Below the pieces are notes generated by a model. The model did no database searches and was not told the origin of the DNA. It worked only from the letters and a program-made list of their open reading frames with translations. Shown here piece after piece: positions 11,235 through 21,458 of a stretch of 59,417 nt of DNA (its first letter is position 1; every line of letters begins with the position of its first letter). The DNA is from Chloroflexota bacterium. Its GTDB lineage: Bacteria; Chloroflexota; Dehalococcoidia; Lucifugimonadales; Lucifugimonadaceae. The stretch is from contig PBDR01000022.1 of the NCBI GenBank assembly GCA_002717385.1, positions 1-59,417 of the forward strand. The letters are read 5' to 3'. The translations under genes were made by a program, and so were the position numbers.

Positions 11235-12047
11235 TTAACCGGAAATCAACAAATCATTAATTTGATTTTTTAATTCTAATGTTTTTTCTCTTGCAATATT
11301 GGAAAATCTTTTAGGATCTTTTGAAGCATAAATTATAGACCTAGAAGAATTAATTAAGAAACCATTATTATTAACGTTCTTTGCAACATCAACCGAGGAT
11401 TTTAAATCACCTTTTTGGGTTCCAATTCCAGGAATCAAAAATGATCTTTGAGGAAATTTCTTCCTCAAGTTTCTAATTTCATTAGGATACGTAGCTCCAA
11501 TCACAAATCCTAAATTACCACTACTAGAAATATCTGCACATTTACTCGCAACTAATTCATAGATTTTCTCACCTGAATTTGTTTCTAAATCTTGAAAATC
11601 TTTACTCCCTGGATTTGAAGTTCGGCAAATCACATATATTCCTTTATTTTCATATTGTAAAAATGGCAATATACTGTCAATACCCATATATGGGTTAACT
11701 GTTGCTATATCAACTCCCCAAAATTTAAAATAACTTTTTGCATAAGCCGCTGATGTTGAATCGATGTCTCCACGTTTACCATCACCAATAATTATTATGT
11801 CTTTTGATAAACTTCTGATATATCTAATTGTTTCATCTAAAGCCTTTAAACCTTCAAATCCAAAAGCTTCATAAAATGCAAATTGAGGTTTATACGCGAC
11901 AACCAAGTCATATGTTTTATCAACTATTGAGCGATTAAATTCAAAGATATTCTCAATAGGCATATAGTTTGGAATAGGATCAAGACCTATACATATATTG
12001 GATTGAAATTTTTGGGTAAGAATATTTAATTTTGAAAGTATTTCCAT
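11235..12047 (-). CDS. pyrF: Orotidine-5'-phosphate decarboxylase (type 2)
   Basis: Converts OMP to UMP, the last step of de novo UMP synthesis. It is 270 residues. The catalytic Lys/Asp cluster reads GDGKRGDID at residues 88-96, followed by STSAAYA, which is the type-2 (archaeal/actinobacterial-like) subclass. PGIGTQKGD near residue 210 is the phosphate-binding loop. It is separate from the pyr operon at 15.6-23 kb and lies 19 bp downstream of modC, so it may be carried on the mod transcript. Confidence 0.95.
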   Translation of the reverse strand: MEILSKLNILTQKFQSNICIGLDPIPNYMPIENIFEFNRSIVDKTYDLVVAYKPQFAFYEAFGFEGLKALDETIRYIRSLSKDIIIIGDGKRGDIDSTSAAYAKSYFKFWGVDIATVNPYMGIDSILPFLQYENKGIYVICRTSNPGSKDFQDLETNSGEKIYELVASKCADISSSGNLGFVIGATYPNEIRNLRKKFPQRSFLIPGIGTQKGDLKSSVDVAKNVNNNGFLINSSRSIIYASKDPKRFSNIAREKTLELKNQINDLLISG

Positions 12048-12066
12048 TATACAAATCCTTATTTTT

Positions 12067-13143
12067 TTAATACCTCAAGACACGACAACTAGAACTTTTA
12101 AGTAAAGCATATATGGTCGAACCTTTATTAATACAAAGTTTCTCAATAGAATATCTTGTGATTTCTACATAAATTTTTTTGTCCAAACTAATCAATATAG
12201 TCAATAAATAACTATTATCCATTTCTTGCAAAAATAATACTTCACCCTTAATTATATTTCTTGCGGATACATTTGTGAGTTTTTCTGTTGAAATAATCAC
12301 ATCAGAAGCAAAAAATTGAACAATAACTTTTGATCCTAAAGAACAATCATTTATTGGTACAACTAATTTAATTTCACCTATCGAAACTACTCCTGAATTA
12401 TCTTCTTTTTGTATTTCCCCTGTTACAACACCTGACAGATAATTATTAATTTCACTTGTTGGAAGTTTTTTTAATTTTTTTGAAATTATCTCATGAGGAT
12501 CTCCAATTAATTTAATTTCACCTTCATCTATTAAGATTGAATTTCCTGATAAAAAAAACATTTCTTGGTAAGAATGGGTGACAAATAGTATTTGTAAACG
12601 CAATAATTTTTGAAGTTCCTTTAAGTAAAATAAGATAGGTGCTTTAGTAACTACATCTAAAGAATTGAATGGTTCATCAAGCAATAGAATATAAGGATTT
12701 GAAAATATTGAACGGGCTAAGGCCACTCTTTGTGACTCTCCACCAGATAGTTCCGATGGTTTTTTATGCATTAATTTGTTAATTTTTAATATTTTAGATA
12801 TTTGCTGAATATTTAATTTAGAAGATTCTTTATTATCTTTATAACCATATAAAATATTTTTTTTTACAGTCATGTGTGGAAACAATAAGTCATTTTGATA
12901 CACCATAGAAATATTTCGTTTATTTTGAGGGATTTCTATTTTTTTATCTGATGAAAATAAAATTTCAGATCCAATTTTAATGTACCCATAGTCAGGTTTT
13001 AAGTCACCTGAAAAACATTTTAAAAAAGTTGTCTTCCCTGAACCAGATGGACCTATAATAGTGGTTATAGACCCTCTAATATTCCCAACAAAATTTCCAG
13101 CAAAATTTCCGTTTTTTATTCCGAAATCAAATTGAATATCCAA
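12067..13143 (-). CDS. modC: Molybdate ABC transporter ATP-binding protein
   Basis: ATPase of the molybdate importer. Walker A GPSGSGKT is at residues 31-38, the ABC signature LSGGESQ at 132-138, and Walker B ILLLDEP at 152-158. The C-terminal third (about residues 235-358) is a molybdate-binding MOP/TOBE region with the NVSARNIIKGEV strand. The start is the TTG at 13143 with AAGG eight bases upstream; there is no ATG before the first conserved strand. It is 26 bp after modB. Confidence 0.93.
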   Translation of the reverse strand: MDIQFDFGIKNGNFAGNFVGNIRGSITTIIGPSGSGKTTFLKCFSGDLKPDYGYIKIGSEILFSSDKKIEIPQNKRNISMVYQNDLLFPHMTVKKNILYGYKDNKESSKLNIQQISKILKINKLMHKKPSELSGGESQRVALARSIFSNPYILLLDEPFNSLDVVTKAPILFYLKELQKLLRLQILFVTHSYQEMFFLSGNSILIDEGEIKLIGDPHEIISKKLKKLPTSEINNYLSGVVTGEIQKEDNSGVVSIGEIKLVVPINDCSLGSKVIVQFFASDVIISTEKLTNVSARNIIKGEVLFLQEMDNSYLLTILISLDKKIYVEITRYSIEKLCINKGSTIYALLKSSSCRVLRY

Positions 13144-13169
13144 ATGTCTAACCTTAATTATTTCATAGC

Positions 13170-13847
13170 TTATTTTTGCTTTGTTCCGATATGTATCAGC
13201 CTATTGTGAACTACCAAAGTAATAGTGGCTATAAAAATTGATACTAAAATCAATCTAGTTGCTGATTCTGAGTCTCCAATAATTATATTGGAATATATTG
13301 ATAATGGAACTGTTGATGTTTCACCAGGTATATTTCCAGCAACAATAATAGTAGCCCCAAACTCAGAAAAAGCTCTAGCAAAACCAAGAATTAAACCAGC
13401 GAAAACACCCCTTAATGATAAAGGTAATGTAATTGTAAAAAAAATTTTAATATTATTAGCTCCTAAACCTCGTGCACATTGTTCTAAGTTTGGGTCTACG
13501 GATTGAAATGCAACTGTAAATGCCCGAACTGATAAAGGAAAAGATACAACTGCAGCGGCCAGTACTGTAGAAATCCATGTAAATGCCAAATTGTCACTGA
13601 AAACAATTTCTATATATCTTCCAGTAATTGAACCAGAACCCAAAAGCCATAGTAAAAAATATCCAGTAACGACTGGAGGTAAAGCCAAAGGCAATGAACT
13701 AATTAATTCAAGGAAAAATTTTCCTTTAAAATGAGTTTTTGTAATTATCCAAGCAACAAACACACCTAACGGTAAAATAATTAATATTGCTAAAAATGAC
13801 GCCCGAAGAGAAATTAATATTATTTGAAATTCAGAGCTTGAAATCAT
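13170..13847 (-). CDS. modB: Molybdate ABC transporter permease
   Basis: Inner-membrane permease, 225 residues, with about five to six helices. The conserved LPLALPPVVTGYFLL segment and the EAA-type loop GARAFSEFGATIIVAGN family motif (here GFARAFSEFGATIIVAGN) identify ModB. The start codon overlaps the modA stop by 4 bp, so translation is coupled. Confidence 0.93.
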   Translation of the reverse strand: MISSSEFQIILISLRASFLAILIILPLGVFVAWIITKTHFKGKFFLELISSLPLALPPVVTGYFLLWLLGSGSITGRYIEIVFSDNLAFTWISTVLAAAVVSFPLSVRAFTVAFQSVDPNLEQCARGLGANNIKIFFTITLPLSLRGVFAGLILGFARAFSEFGATIIVAGNIPGETSTVPLSIYSNIIIGDSESATRLILVSIFIATITLVVHNRLIHIGTKQK

Positions 13848-14605
13848 TTTTTTGCACCAATTATAAATCCATAATTTTCAAAAACTTCTTGCCCAGACTT
13901 AGAATGTATATAATCAAAAAACATATTGATATCTTTAAAATAATTAGACGAACTAACTGGAGCCATATTGTAGTTGATAGAATCATAATAATCCGGATTT
14001 ATCAAAATATACCCAATTTTTTCTTTAGAATTTTTTAAATCAGACAAATATACAAATGCATAATCAGTATTTCCAGAGTATAAAGTATTAAGTGTTGCTC
14101 TAACATCAGAAAGAAACACCAATCTATTAATCACTTTATCAAATATCCCAGACGTTTCTAGTGCGTGATGAGCATATAATCCTGCAGGAGACAAGTCTTT
14201 ATCTGCTATAGCAATTTTACCTTTAGTTGAAATAATATCCTCAAAAACTTCTAATGAATTGTGATTACCTACCCAAGCTAAAGCCAAATGGTTATTAGCA
14301 ACAACAGAAAGATCTTTTTGCATAATAATTGCATGATCTAATAAAATTTTCATCGGTTTATCACCAGCAAAAACTACGCCGTCAGCAGGTGCATTATATG
14401 ATTTTATCTGTATCGCTAAAGCATTAGATCCACCAAAATTAAACCTAATAGAACGATTGTACTTATCCTCATAGTTTTTCTGTATTTCTGTAAGAACATC
14501 GTACATAGATGCTGCAGCAAAAACTAACGGTGAATCTGTATCTTTATTTGAACACGCAAAAATTATAAAAAATAATGATGATATAAATATTAATTTTAAT
14601 TTCAT
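13844..14605 (-). CDS. modA: Molybdate-binding lipoprotein
   Basis: Extracytoplasmic binding protein for molybdate (perhaps tungstate), 253 residues. The N-terminus is a lipoprotein signal (hydrophobic residues 4-16, then FACS with Cys18). The mature part starts LVFAAASMYDVL, the ModA oxyanion-binding loop, and has the FNFGGSNALAIQI segment. It is first in modABC and diverges from the methyltransferase gene across 163 bp. I see no ModE-like site upstream. Confidence 0.93.
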   Translation of the reverse strand: MKLKLIFISSLFFIIFACSNKDTDSPLVFAAASMYDVLTEIQKNYEDKYNRSIRFNFGGSNALAIQIKSYNAPADGVVFAGDKPMKILLDHAIIMQKDLSVVANNHLALAWVGNHNSLEVFEDIISTKGKIAIADKDLSPAGLYAHHALETSGIFDKVINRLVFLSDVRATLNTLYSGNTDYAFVYLSDLKNSKEKIGYILINPDYYDSINYNMAPVSSSNYFKDINMFFDYIHSKSGQEVFENYGFIIGAKK

Positions 14606-14705
14606 TACTCTTTGATATTACCAACTAATATAATAATATATATAAATAACCTAAAATTAATTCTTATTTAAACTATATTAAAATAATGAGTCACAATTAG
14701 TATCA

Positions 14706-14755
14706 TTGACTAATATTTTTTGTTTGTTGTAAAATCCTAAAGATAAATATCTTTA
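14706..14755 (+). promoter_or_regulatory. Putative promoter and palindromic operator
   Basis: TTGACT (14706-14711), an 18-nt spacer and TAAAAT (14730-14735) resemble a sigma-70 promoter driving the methyltransferase. At the expected start of transcription is an 18-nt inverted repeat, TAAAGATA-AA-TATCTTTA (14738-14755). This is a good position for a repressor operator. Both are inferred from sequence alone. Confidence 0.45.
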
Positions 14756-14768
14756 CTGGTGGAATTTA

Positions 14769-15599
14769 ATGCCAAATTATTCTGAAGAATTTTCATTCTC
14801 TAGTTTTTCAAATCTTCCTTTTTATAAAAAGGTTAATAAGAGATTGCTTGACATTGCCAAAATAGGTGACCAGAAATCAATTGTAGATTTAGGTTGCGGA
14901 ACTGGTTTGATTACGAAGTTAATATTAAAAAAACTTAAAAAGGACGCAAATGATTCTATTGTTTATGCCGTAGATCACTCTTCAAATGCATTGAAAACTG
15001 CAGCAGAAGAAATAGGTGAACGAAAACAAGCAACTGTAAAATATATTCATTCCGAAGTACAAAATTTAAAACAAGTTCTACGAGAAAAGGTTGAGGCAGT
15101 AATTTATTGCAATTCTATTCACTACGTTCCAGATAAATTATCCTTAATAAAACAAGTTAAAAATCAGTTGAAACCGAATGGAATATTTGTATTCAACACC
15201 TCTTTCTTTGAAGGTTCACATCCTCCCGAAACACACAATTTTTACCGGAAATGGATGATACGATCTCTCAGGGAACTTAAATATAAATATGGTTTATCTC
15301 CTGATAAAACTGCTAAAGTGGAATCCAGAAAACAACTAACTCCTGATGAATATATTTGTATTTTAGAGGACGCAGGTTTCAATATAGTTGTTAAAGATAT
15401 TCAAAGAATAGAAGTCCCACATGATGGGTACTATCATATCTCTGGTTTTTCTGATTGGATTGAAGGTATATTACCCGGTATACCTCTAGATAAAGGTTGT
15501 CATGCTCTACAAAAATCCTTAAAGCTGGTTTGGGAAGATATGAAACTCAGTTCTGTACCAAGATTATGGCTGTCAATTTCAGCCGTAAAAAGAAATTAA
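14769..15599 (+). CDS. Class I SAM-dependent methyltransferase
   Basis: A 276-residue Rossmann-fold methyltransferase. The SAM-binding motif I VDLGCGTGLITK lies at about residues 39-50, with an acidic motif II (VYAVDHSS) and post-I strand AVIYCNSIHYV. The C-terminal part differs from common UbiE/arsenite types, so the substrate cannot be named. GGTGG lies 6 bp before the ATG. It is alone on the plus strand and its stop overlaps the carB stop in a shared TTAA (15596-15599). Confidence 0.85.
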   Translation: MPNYSEEFSFSSFSNLPFYKKVNKRLLDIAKIGDQKSIVDLGCGTGLITKLILKKLKKDANDSIVYAVDHSSNALKTAAEEIGERKQATVKYIHSEVQNLKQVLREKVEAVIYCNSIHYVPDKLSLIKQVKNQLKPNGIFVFNTSFFEGSHPPETHNFYRKWMIRSLRELKYKYGLSPDKTAKVESRKQLTPDEYICILEDAGFNIVVKDIQRIEVPHDGYYHISGFSDWIEGILPGIPLDKGCHALQKSLKLVWEDMKLSSVPRLWLSISAVKRN

Positions 15600-18500
15600 T
15601 TAGATAAATATTCTTTCAGAGTCATTATATTAAAATTCTGTGTGTTTTCTAAACTTTCAGATTCAACAGCACATCTTGCTGTATCTATAGAAGTGAAACA
15701 TGGTACGTTCATTTCCGCTGCAGAACGTCTAATATAGAATCCATCCTGCATTACAGATCTGTCTCCAGTTACAGTATTAACTACCATCTCAACAGTTCCA
15801 TCTCTTATAATATCAACAACGTTTTTTTTATTAGAATTATTTAGTCTTTTTTCCACAATTTCTGCATTAATACCCATTTTTCTTATGAATTTTGCTGTCC
15901 CTGAGGTTGAAAAAATTTTATGCCCAGATCTATCTAAATCTTTTATTAAAGGAATTGAATCTTCTTTATCTATATCTGCTAGACTAATTAATACAGAAAT
16001 ACCAGGCTTAACGGTTAATCCAGAAGCAATTAATGCTTTCATTATCGCAGAATCAATATTTTTATCTATCCCCATAACTTCACCTGTAGATTTCATTTCA
16101 GGACCTAAAAAAGTGTCTACACCTGCTAATTTTGACATTGAAAAAACAGGTGCCTTGACTGCATAAAGATCTTTATTAGGAACCAAGTCCATCCCATAAT
16201 GTAAATCAGTAAGCTTTTTACCTGTCATTACTGTTGTAGCAATTTCAATCATAGGGATTCCTGTAACCTTTGAAATAAAAGGAATAGTTCTCGAAGATCT
16301 AGGATTCACTTCAATAATATTAATTTTAGAATGCATTTCTTTTTTATATAAATGCAGTTTTCTTATTGATCTATAATTTCCTGATCCAGTGATGACAAAT
16401 TGGATATTCATCAAACCAATAATTCCCAATGATTTTGCTATCATTCTAGTATATTTTACAAGTTTTTCAATTTCTAAATCTGAAAGTGAAACTGCAGGAT
16501 ATATAGCCATGGAATCTCCAGAATGTACTCCAGCTCTTTCTATATGTTGCATGATGCCAGGAATTAAAATATTTTCTCCATCTGAAACTGCGTCTACTTC
16601 TACTTCTATCCCAGTTAAATATTTATCAATCAAAATATTTTGATCAAAAATATCATTTGAAATATGACCAAAATAGCGGTCTAATTCTGATGAATTCTGA
16701 ATAATTTCCATTGCTCTGCCTCCCAAAACATAGCTTGGTCTAACTAGTACAGGGTAACCTATAGTATTTGCTATTTCTTTAGCTGTTGAAGAAGTAGTAG
16801 CTGTACCGCCTGGAGGTAACGGTAAGCCATTTTTGGATGAAAGCTTTTCAAATTTTCCTCTATCTGATGCCATATCAATTACTTTATGGTTCGAACCCAA
16901 AATAGGAAATCCTTGTTCTCCTAAATTTTGTGAGAGATTTATTGCTGTCTGTCCACCAAATTGAACTAATGAACTTGGTAAATATTTTTTATTTGTTTGA
17001 TCAGTAAATGTTTCATTTTCAATAATATCCATTACACTTTCATCATCTAAAGGTTCAAAATATAATCGACTTGAAGTATCAAAATCTGTGGAAACAGTTT
17101 CTGGATTAGAATTAATCATCACACTATAAAGTCCCAGATTTTTTAATGCCCAAGCAGCATGAACAGAACAATAATCAAATTCTATCCCTTGACCAATTCT
17201 AATGGGGCCACTACCTAAAACGATAGCTTTAGTTAAATTTTCGGATAGAGCTTCATTTTCTAATTCGTATGTAGAATAAAAATAGGGTGTGATTGAATCA
17301 AATTCACCAGCACAAGTATCTACCATTTTATATACAGGTTTAATATTTAATGATTTTCGCATTTCTCTAACTTGGATAGGTAAAAGATCTGATAAAGTCG
17401 CAATTTGTTTATCAGAAAAACCAATCTTCTTAGCTTCAAGAAGAAGGTTTTTTGTTAATTTTTTATTCATTAATCTTTTTTCAATTTTAACTATTTTTTC
17501 CAAGGAAAAAGTAAACCATGGATCAATTGAAGTTTTCTTGCTTACATCTTGATAGGTTCCTCCATTACGTAAATATTTCATAATAGACCATAATCTATCA
17601 TCATCTGGATTTAATTCATTATCTTCTAAACTTGAATTTTCCCATAATAATGAACCTCTTCCATTTTCCAAAGACCGGACGGCTTTTTGTAACGCAGACT
17701 CAAAGTTTCTATCTATTGCCATGACCTCACCTGTTGCTTTCATTTGTGTACCAAGAGATCTATCTCCTTTACTAAATTTATCAAACGGCCACCTTGGAAT
17801 TTTCACAACACAATAATCTAATGAAGGTTCAAAAGCTGCAGTAGTTTTCCCAGTAACTGAATTTGAAATCTCATCTAAATTCTTTCCTAATGCTAATTTT
17901 GCCGCAACTCTCGCTATTGGATATCCAGTTGCTTTAGATGCTAGAGCTGATGAACGGCTAACCCTTGGATTAACTTCTATCACGTAATACATTGGCCCAT
18001 CATCAAAATAGCTTGAGTTTTTTTCTAAGTTTTCACTAACAATACTACTTGGTTTATATGAAAATTGAACATTGCATCCCCCTACGATTCCTAACTCAGT
18101 AATTATTCTGAGAGCCGAACTTCTCAATCTCTGGTAATCTTTATCGTTTAATGTTTGACTTGGTGCGACCACTATAGAATCGCCGGTATGAACCCCCATA
18201 GGATCTATATTCTCCATATTGCATATGGTAACAACATTCCCGGATTTATCTCTCATAACCTCATATTCAATTTCTTTCCATCCCAATAAAGATTTTTCAA
18301 TTAATACCTGATTAACTTTACTAGCATTCAACCCTGAAATCGTTATCCTTTCTAGATCATCAAAATTATACGCAATTCCTCCACCAGTACCTCCTAGGGT
18401 ATATGCCGGCCTAATAACTATTGGAAATCCTATTTCTTTTGCAGCAGATTTAGCATCATTCACAGTTTCAACTGCAAATGAAGATAATAAGGGTTCATTG

Positions 18501-18910
18501 ATTTTTTTTAACAACAAATTAAATTTTTCTCGATCTTCAGCCCTTTGAATTGAAGAAATTGAGGTGCCTAAAACAGAAACGTTATATTTTTCCAAAATCC
18601 CTCTGTTAGATATATCTACTGATAAATTTAAAGCTGTTTGTCCACCTAGAGTTGGTATTAATCCATATGGCCTTTCTCTATCAATAATTTTTTCTAAAAC
18701 TTCTACATTAAGTGGTTCTATATATATATGATCTGCGATATTCAAATCTGTCATAATAGTTGCTGGATTGGAATTAACCAGAACAACTTCGACACCTTCT
18801 TCTTTGAGAGATTTACAGGCTTGAGTTCCAGCATAATCAAATTCAGCAGCTTGACCTATAATTATTGGTCCAGAACCTATAACAAGTACTTTTTTATTAT
18901 TATTTTTCAA
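15596..18910 (-). CDS. carB: Carbamoyl-phosphate synthase large subunit
   Basis: Makes carbamoyl phosphate from bicarbonate, ATP and glutamine-derived ammonia. The 1104 residues hold two homologous ATP-grasp halves, each opening with a VLGSGPI-type loop (VLVIGSGPIIIGQAAEFDY and IVLGSGPIRIGQGIEFDY). They are followed by a C-terminal MGS-like allosteric domain (about residues 960-1104, with FSTSGTAKFI). The start is a TTG at 18910; no ATG lies before the first conserved loop. Last gene of the pyr operon, 43 bp after carA. Confidence 0.97.
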   Translation of the reverse strand: MKNNNKKVLVIGSGPIIIGQAAEFDYAGTQACKSLKEEGVEVVLVNSNPATIMTDLNIADHIYIEPLNVEVLEKIIDRERPYGLIPTLGGQTALNLSVDISNRGILEKYNVSVLGTSISSIQRAEDREKFNLLLKKINEPLLSSFAVETVNDAKSAAKEIGFPIVIRPAYTLGGTGGGIAYNFDDLERITISGLNASKVNQVLIEKSLLGWKEIEYEVMRDKSGNVVTICNMENIDPMGVHTGDSIVVAPSQTLNDKDYQRLRSSALRIITELGIVGGCNVQFSYKPSSIVSENLEKNSSYFDDGPMYYVIEVNPRVSRSSALASKATGYPIARVAAKLALGKNLDEISNSVTGKTTAAFEPSLDYCVVKIPRWPFDKFSKGDRSLGTQMKATGEVMAIDRNFESALQKAVRSLENGRGSLLWENSSLEDNELNPDDDRLWSIMKYLRNGGTYQDVSKKTSIDPWFTFSLEKIVKIEKRLMNKKLTKNLLLEAKKIGFSDKQIATLSDLLPIQVREMRKSLNIKPVYKMVDTCAGEFDSITPYFYSTYELENEALSENLTKAIVLGSGPIRIGQGIEFDYCSVHAAWALKNLGLYSVMINSNPETVSTDFDTSSRLYFEPLDDESVMDIIENETFTDQTNKKYLPSSLVQFGGQTAINLSQNLGEQGFPILGSNHKVIDMASDRGKFEKLSSKNGLPLPPGGTATTSSTAKEIANTIGYPVLVRPSYVLGGRAMEIIQNSSELDRYFGHISNDIFDQNILIDKYLTGIEVEVDAVSDGENILIPGIMQHIERAGVHSGDSMAIYPAVSLSDLEIEKLVKYTRMIAKSLGIIGLMNIQFVITGSGNYRSIRKLHLYKKEMHSKINIIEVNPRSSRTIPFISKVTGIPMIEIATTVMTGKKLTDLHYGMDLVPNKDLYAVKAPVFSMSKLAGVDTFLGPEMKSTGEVMGIDKNIDSAIMKALIASGLTVKPGISVLISLADIDKEDSIPLIKDLDRSGHKIFSTSGTAKFIRKMGINAEIVEKRLNNSNKKNVVDIIRDGTVEMVVNTVTGDRSVMQDGFYIRRSAAEMNVPCFTSIDTARCAVESESLENTQNFNIMTLKEYLSN

Positions 18911-18953
18911 TTTATATTAATTTCTAATTCTAATGTAAAATTTTTATCAATAA

Positions 18954-20102
18954 TCACATGTTTTCTAAAACCATTGAAATAAATCTGTCAAACATATACT
19001 CTGAATCATGAGGCCCAGGTGATGCTTCAGAATGGTATTGAATTGTAATGATTTTTAATTTTTTATTAAATAAACCTTCTATCGATCCATCATTCAAATT
19101 TATATGACTAATTTCAAATCCTATAGGAAGTGTCTTTTTATCGACTGCATATCCATGATTTTGGGCAGTGACGTAAATATTCCCAGAAAATAAATCTTTA
19201 ACTGGCTGGTTACCGCCTCTATGACCGTAATGCAACTTATAAGTTTCAGCCCCCAATGATCTAGCTATAATTTGATGACCTAAACAAATCCCCATAATAG
19301 GAATTTTACCTAAAACTTTACGTATATCTTTCGTTACTCTATCAAGAAATCTCGGGTCACCAGGACCAGGAGACAAAATTATCCCGTCAGGATTAAGTTT
19401 TATAATATCTGAATATGATATATCGCTTGAAACTACCTTAACATTACATCCTCTTGCTCTTATTGATCGTAAAATATTATATTTAATCCCATAATCCACA
19501 ATAATTATATTTGGAAAATTATTTTTAGATCTTTCCCTTAAATTAGATCTTATGGACATATCAAAAAAATCCCTTGAATGTTCAAATTTTTCATCATCCC
19601 AAACATAAGTTTTTTGAGTACTAATATTACTTACTGAATCATATTCATCATATTTTTTTGACGATTTCAAACGTGAATAAGCGGTATTTTTATCACCGGA
19701 AGAAATTATTCCCATCATTACACCATTTGAGCGAATTTTTTTTGCTAGCGCTCTTGTGTCAATTCCTGAAATACCTGGAATATTCTCCTTAAGTAAATAT
19801 TCGTCAATAGTCATATTGGCTAATGGATGAGAGGGATATTCACAATGGCTCCTAACAATTAATCCTGATACTTGAATTTTATTTGATTCAACATCCGTGG
19901 AATTTATCCCATAATTACCAATCATAGGGTAAGTAGGTACTAAAATTTGACCTGAATATGACGGATCTGTAAGCATTTCTTGATATCCAGTCATTGAGGT
20001 ATTAAATACTACTTCACCAATTTTTTCAGAACTACTTCCAAATCTTTCGCCTTTGAAAATAGTTCCATCCTCCAGTAACAAATAAGAACTACAACTCATC
20101 AT
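18954..20102 (-). CDS. carA: Carbamoyl-phosphate synthase small subunit
   Basis: Glutamine amidotransferase subunit that feeds ammonia to CarB. The class-I triad is visible: Cys in MGICLGHQII, His and Glu in QYHSEASPGP. The N-terminal CPSase domain starts SSYLLLEDGTIFKGERFG. I place the start at one of two adjacent ATGs (20102 or 20099), which fits the family N-terminus; an upstream ATG at 20117 would add five residues. The start overlaps the end of pyrC by about 14 bp. Confidence 0.95.
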   Translation of the reverse strand: MMSCSSYLLLEDGTIFKGERFGSSSEKIGEVVFNTSMTGYQEMLTDPSYSGQILVPTYPMIGNYGINSTDVESNKIQVSGLIVRSHCEYPSHPLANMTIDEYLLKENIPGISGIDTRALAKKIRSNGVMMGIISSGDKNTAYSRLKSSKKYDEYDSVSNISTQKTYVWDDEKFEHSRDFFDMSIRSNLRERSKNNFPNIIIVDYGIKYNILRSIRARGCNVKVVSSDISYSDIIKLNPDGIILSPGPGDPRFLDRVTKDIRKVLGKIPIMGICLGHQIIARSLGAETYKLHYGHRGGNQPVKDLFSGNIYVTAQNHGYAVDKKTLPIGFEISHINLNDGSIEGLFNKKLKIITIQYHSEASPGPHDSEYMFDRFISMVLENM

Positions 20103-21414
20103 GAATAATCTTTCCATTAAAAATCGTATATACTATTCGGCCTTTTAATTCTTTACCTTTCAATGGAGTATTTGAACTTTTAGAAGATAATGTTCTTTCA
20201 TTAACAGTCCAATAAGTAGAAGGGTTGAAAACTGTAAGATTTGCTGGAGTATTTAAATACAATGATCCGTATTCAAATCGATTAATTATTGCTGCTGGAT
20301 TTACAGTTAATGACGATATCAATTTTTCTAAAGAAATCAAATCCCTATCTACCAGTTTATAAACTTGTGAAAATGCTGTTTCAATATTGTTAATCCCTGG
20401 TAGAGCCTCATCAAAACTACACTCTTTTTCATTCAAAGAATGCGGGGCATGATCTGTTGCAATTATATCCAACACACCTTCATTAAGACCTTGAATAACA
20501 GCAGTAACATCATTTTCAGATCTAAGTGGAGGGTTAACTTTTGCGTTTGTATCATATGCTGAAGTTGTAAGATATTCTGGAATATCACCATTCAAACCAT
20601 AAATCCAATTTTCTGTCATAGTTAGATGATGTGGGGTAACCTCTGAAGTAATATTGACACCCGATTTTTTTGCATCAAAAATATAAGATACAGATTGCTC
20701 AGTTGACACATGAGGAATATGAATTCTTCCTCCAGTCTCTTTCGCTAAGTCTATATCCCTTTTTATTATCAAAAATTCAGATGACGATAAAGTACCTTTC
20801 AGACCTAGTCTATCTGCAACAATCCCTGCATTCATAACACCATTATTTTTTATATTTACATCTTCTGCGTGGTTAATTATTGGTAACTTTGTTTCAATAG
20901 AATATAAGAGAGCTTGCCTCATAATATTTGAATCCATTATAGTATCACCATCATCAGAAAAACCAACTACACCAGCGTCTTGTAATTGAAACATAGGAGA
21001 AAGAGTTTTACCTTTTCTTCCTTTGGTAATAGATCCAAAAGGTAAAGCATTAACATTAGAGTTGTAAGATTTATCTATAAAATTCCTTACTATTGGAGCA
21101 GAATCTGGAACAGGATTCGTGTTTGGCATTGCACAAACTGTAGTAAATCCTCCTTTTGCAGCAGCTAAAGTCCCACTATGTAAATCCTCTTTCCACTCAA
21201 AACCAGGATCTCTTAAATGTGTATGAAAATCTATCAATCCTGGTAAAACTATCATCCCTCTTAAGTCTAAAACATTAAATTCATCTGACCATTCATTTTT
21301 CGTTGTTTTGCTAATTTCAGTTATTTTATTATCTATTATTAATACATCACATATCCTCTGAATTTTTTTCAAAGGATCACAAACTAACCCACCTTTTAAA
21401 ACTAATTTTTTCAT
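20089..21414 (-). CDS. pyrC: Dihydroorotase
   Basis: Zinc metalloenzyme that cyclises carbamoyl aspartate to dihydroorotate. It is 441 residues, class I size. The metal-binding motif DFHTHLRDPGFEWKED is at about residues 61-76. The active-site loops AMPNTNPVPDS and IATDHAPHS are conserved. It lies 44 bp after pyrB and overlaps carA. Confidence 0.96.
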   Translation of the reverse strand: MKKLVLKGGLVCDPLKKIQRICDVLIIDNKITEISKTTKNEWSDEFNVLDLRGMIVLPGLIDFHTHLRDPGFEWKEDLHSGTLAAAKGGFTTVCAMPNTNPVPDSAPIVRNFIDKSYNSNVNALPFGSITKGRKGKTLSPMFQLQDAGVVGFSDDGDTIMDSNIMRQALLYSIETKLPIINHAEDVNIKNNGVMNAGIVADRLGLKGTLSSSEFLIIKRDIDLAKETGGRIHIPHVSTEQSVSYIFDAKKSGVNITSEVTPHHLTMTENWIYGLNGDIPEYLTTSAYDTNAKVNPPLRSENDVTAVIQGLNEGVLDIIATDHAPHSLNEKECSFDEALPGINNIETAFSQVYKLVDRDLISLEKLISSLTVNPAAIINRFEYGSLYLNTPANLTVFNPSTYWTVNERTLSSKSSNTPLKGKELKGRIVYTIFNGKIIHDEL

Positions 21415-21458
21415 AATTTATTTATAAAAATATTCATTTTTTTCTTTATTTCTTCCAA

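Noticed and set aside
14606-14705. ModE-like or molybdenum-cofactor riboswitch site before modA
   Set aside because: The region is AT-rich but lacks the known ModE half-sites and any conserved riboswitch helices.
16628-16643. 16-bp palindrome ATCAAAATATTTTGAT inside carB
   Set aside because: Eight-bp arms made mostly of A and T are expected by chance several times in a window of this composition.
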